From contig DBNX01000025.1 of assembly GCA_002299465.1 (NCBI GenBank), positions 1 through 6,729 of the forward strand: DNA of 6,729 bases, in the 5' to 3' direction. A program made the position numbers and the translations under genes. Source of the DNA: Patescibacteria group bacterium UBA661 (GTDB taxonomy: Bacteria; Patescibacteriota; Minisyncoccia; Phycocordibacterales; UBA918). The stretch's first letter is position 1, and every line of letters starts with the position of its first letter. This document shows positions 5,044 through 6,729 of the stretch, piece after piece. The notes below the pieces were generated by a model that saw only the letters and a program-made list of their open reading frames with translations, searched no databases and was not told where the DNA came from.

Positions 5044-5598
5044 ATGACAAGTCCTTATTTTCGACCCGGTGCTGGTAGCGTTATTTACAATCAAGCTGGC
5101 GAGATCGCTGTCTTTGCCAGAACTGACTTGCCCAATGTCTGGCAACTACAGCAGGGTGGTATGGATGCTGACGAAAACCCAGAAGAAACGCTGTGGCGAG
5201 AATTAGAAGAAGAAACCGGACTGACCACAGATAATTTCCTGTCTTCCCTACCCTATCCACACTGGACTATCTACGCCTACCCGCCGACTGTCAGCCGACG
5301 CTTTGCTACTAACTGCCTGGGACAAGTTCACCGCTGGTTCTTCCTCGAGCTTAAACCAGACTGCGAAATTGATTTATCTTTAGCCACCGACCAAGAATTC
5401 AACGCGTGGCGCTTTATGAGCTTCCCCGAATTACTATCACTAACTAGCGAAATGAAATTAGGAGTCTATACAGAACTCGCCAATTACTTCACCAAAAATA
5501 TCCTACCAACACCAACCGACCCTAACATTAAACTGACCTTACCCAAACAAGCCACAAGCAGAGATAACCCCTCTTCGGATTCTATCCACCTTAGCTAG
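5044..5598 (+). CDS. RppH-like Nudix hydrolase (RNA 5'-pyrophosphohydrolase / dinucleoside polyphosphate hydrolase)
   Basis: The product is 184 residues from ATG at 5044, close to the usual RppH size. FRPGAGSVIYN (6-16) matches the N-terminal RPNVG-type strand of the family. WQLQQGGMD (33-41) parallels WQFPQGGI. Residues 38-60 are a complete Nudix box, GX5EX7REUXEEXGU, with R52, E53, E56, E57 and G59 all present, so metal binding and catalysis should be intact. LGQVHRWFFLEL, then EIDLS and EFNAWRFMS, match the GQKQKWFLLQL and EF-WRWVS segments of RppH. The last 35 residues are a polar tail without obvious fold. Expected action: a cytoplasmic Mg-dependent enzyme removing pyrophosphate from 5'-triphosphate RNA or from Np4N-type dinucleotides; the substrate cannot be fixed from sequence. 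It is divergent from the surface locus and converges on the CAP-domain gene, with a 4-base overlap. No Shine-Dalgarno sequence is present. Confidence 0.9.
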   Translation: MTSPYFRPGAGSVIYNQAGEIAVFARTDLPNVWQLQQGGMDADENPEETLWRELEEETGLTTDNFLSSLPYPHWTIYAYPPTVSRRFATNCLGQVHRWFFLELKPDCEIDLSLATDQEFNAWRFMSFPELLSLTSEMKLGVYTELANYFTKNILPTPTDPNIKLTLPKQATSRDNPSSDSIHLS

Positions 5599-6704
5599 TA
5601 CGGTAAATTTTTAGCCGCAATCGCCACGGAGCTAGTAAATAAAGTATGGAGGTAAAAAAGACCCGTCATTATAAGCAGTAATGCTACTCCATAGAATACT
5701 TGCACTGGTTTATGAGAGCGCAAGCCAGCAAACAGCGAAGCGAGGAGTAAAAAAGCAATAACCAGTCCCAGTACAAAATACACATACTGCAACACGGTAT
5801 TGGGTGAAGTGGAGAGTTTGCTAACAGCCGAGGAGCCGGCATTAGTTGCAACTTCAGCGGCGAAAGCTTGTTGCGTAATTGGCACCAACCCAGAAACGGT
5901 TGATTTAAATGAGTCTACTACCGGCAAAACATCCTCAGCACGATCAGAATCTGATAATGCTTCCCCTTTAATTTGTGAGGCGTCCTCAACTCTTGACTCC
6001 ATTACTGGCTTTTCAGCAACTTCCCTTGGAGAAATGCGCTCAGTAACCGCGACTGCAACCGGCTCGATTTCTTTTTCTGACTCTTTTTCTGACAATGCTG
6101 AACTAACCAGCTCGACTGCTGGTGTTGGTGTGTACGGCTGGATGGCTGCCGCCGGCGTGCCAAAAAGTTGTACCACAAAAATAGTCCGGTGCCCTTGGTA
6201 CTCACCTTCAGCCGTACCAACTCCGATTTCCAAATATTGGTTATTCATAATATTGGCCTGGTGCGTGGGCGATTCCATCCACGCCGCCACCACGGTTCGG
6301 GAATCTACGAAATGAACAGCCAGATTTTCTCCTGCTTTAGCATAACTATAACCAACCTTATCAAACCAATACCACGGCGACGTGCCTTCTGGACTGTAAT
6401 GGGCGAAATAACCTTCCGTCGCCATATGCTCAGCCTTAAGAGTTGCTGCCTGATCGAGCAACGTATTTCTTTGCAGACCCGCTAGATTGCCCAACTCGCG
6501 TTCGCGATTGGTTTCTTCAACTATTACCGCCGGTAAAACGGTTCCCACCAACCAATTAGAATTAGTCCATAACCAAGTCTGCACATTGGTCGCCAAAAAA
6601 GTTAAAAACACTAAGGCACACATCCCGAAGAAGGCGGTTTTTTGTAGGATGTGCGGCGTATAATCATTTTCGGTAGTTGGCAACCACCACAATTTCTGCT
6701 TCAC
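5595..6704 (-). CDS. Membrane-anchored CAP/SCP-domain (YkwD-like) protein
   Basis: The product is 369 residues from GTG at 6704. Residues 13-20 (NDYTPHIL) resemble the N-terminal segment I recall from CPR proteins of this type. TM1 is about 22-41. The CAP domain covers about 58-182: H102 in HYSPEG, E126 in GENLA, H148 in SPTHQANIM and E159 in YLEIGVG give the conserved His/Glu cavity set, followed by FVVQLFG. Residues 183-300 are an acidic, Ser/Glu/Val-rich low-complexity stalk. TM segments lie at about 304-327 and 334-356. The CAP domain therefore probably faces outside on a tether, with three TM segments in total, unlike simple secreted YkwD proteins. Bacterial CAP proteins are mostly of unknown activity; a role in envelope maintenance or interaction is inferred. 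The stop codon shares bases 5595-5598 with the convergent Nudix gene. There is no ribosome-binding site. Confidence 0.92.
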   Translation of the reverse strand: MKQKLWWLPTTENDYTPHILQKTAFFGMCALVFLTFLATNVQTWLWTNSNWLVGTVLPAVIVEETNRERELGNLAGLQRNTLLDQAATLKAEHMATEGYFAHYSPEGTSPWYWFDKVGYSYAKAGENLAVHFVDSRTVVAAWMESPTHQANIMNNQYLEIGVGTAEGEYQGHRTIFVVQLFGTPAAAIQPYTPTPAVELVSSALSEKESEKEIEPVAVAVTERISPREVAEKPVMESRVEDASQIKGEALSDSDRAEDVLPVVDSFKSTVSGLVPITQQAFAAEVATNAGSSAVSKLSTSPNTVLQYVYFVLGLVIAFLLLASLFAGLRSHKPVQVFYGVALLLIMTGLFYLHTLFTSSVAIAAKNLPY

Positions 6705-6719
6705 CGACTAATTATAGCA
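6704..6719 (-). promoter_or_regulatory. Extended -10 promoter giving a leaderless CAP-domain mRNA
   Basis: The minus strand reads TGCTATAAT (6719-6711), then six bases, then GTG. The predicted +1 is 6704, the first base of the start codon itself. Any -35 would lie beyond the right edge of the window. Confidence 0.65.
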
Positions 6720-6729
6720 GATGTATTTT

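Noticed and set aside
5800..6315. Plus-strand open frame of 171 codons
   Set aside because: It is antisense to the CAP-domain gene. The minus frame contains all conserved CAP residues, so this is a shadow caused by the Ser/Glu/Ala-rich stalk codons.

Overview
The window looks like a piece of a small-genome bacterium of the Candidate Phyla Radiation (Patescibacteria, probably a parcubacterial lineage). This rests on protein style, not on a marker gene. The signs are several signal-peptide or membrane-anchored beta-rich surface proteins of CPR type, a CAP/SCP-domain protein opening with an NDYTPHIL-like segment, and start sites that mostly lack a Shine-Dalgarno sequence. No rRNA, tRNA, transposase, CRISPR array or phage gene is visible.

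Layout. Positions 1-4157 hold a minus-strand cell-surface locus. In transcription order it contains: a major surface protein with a signal peptide (4157-3060); a strong palindromic terminator (3042-3001); a DUF916-like two-domain surface protein with C-terminal membrane segments (2950-1844); a small two-TM protein with a coiled coil (1816-1406); a GC-rich hairpin (1374-1332); and a large surface protein with an Fn3-like domain and a Gly-rich linker, running off the left edge (1179-1). The first and last proteins share a related N-terminal domain. Positions 4158-5043 are gene-free. They hold a structured 5' leader and promoter for the major surface protein, a second GC-rich hairpin, and otherwise nothing recognised. 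Then come a plus-strand RppH-like Nudix hydrolase (5044-5598) and, convergent with it and overlapping by 4 bases, a minus-strand membrane-anchored CAP/SCP-domain protein (6704-5595).

How it may work together. The four surface genes resemble in outline the WxL/DUF916 surface clusters of Gram-positive bacteria: secreted beta-rich proteins plus a membrane-tethered DUF916-like partner. I infer a CPR counterpart of such a cell-envelope system. The terminator after the first gene and a structured leader before it fit a very abundant first product with separately set lower expression of its partners.

The most striking signal is regulatory. Four of the six genes carry an extended -10 promoter (TGN plus TATAAT or a one-mismatch variant) only 6-10 bases before the start codon, so transcription would begin at or within about 4 bases of translation (leaderless mRNAs). 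The two large surface genes differ: their promoters stand farther away, and each predicted transcript begins with an inverted repeat at its 5' end.
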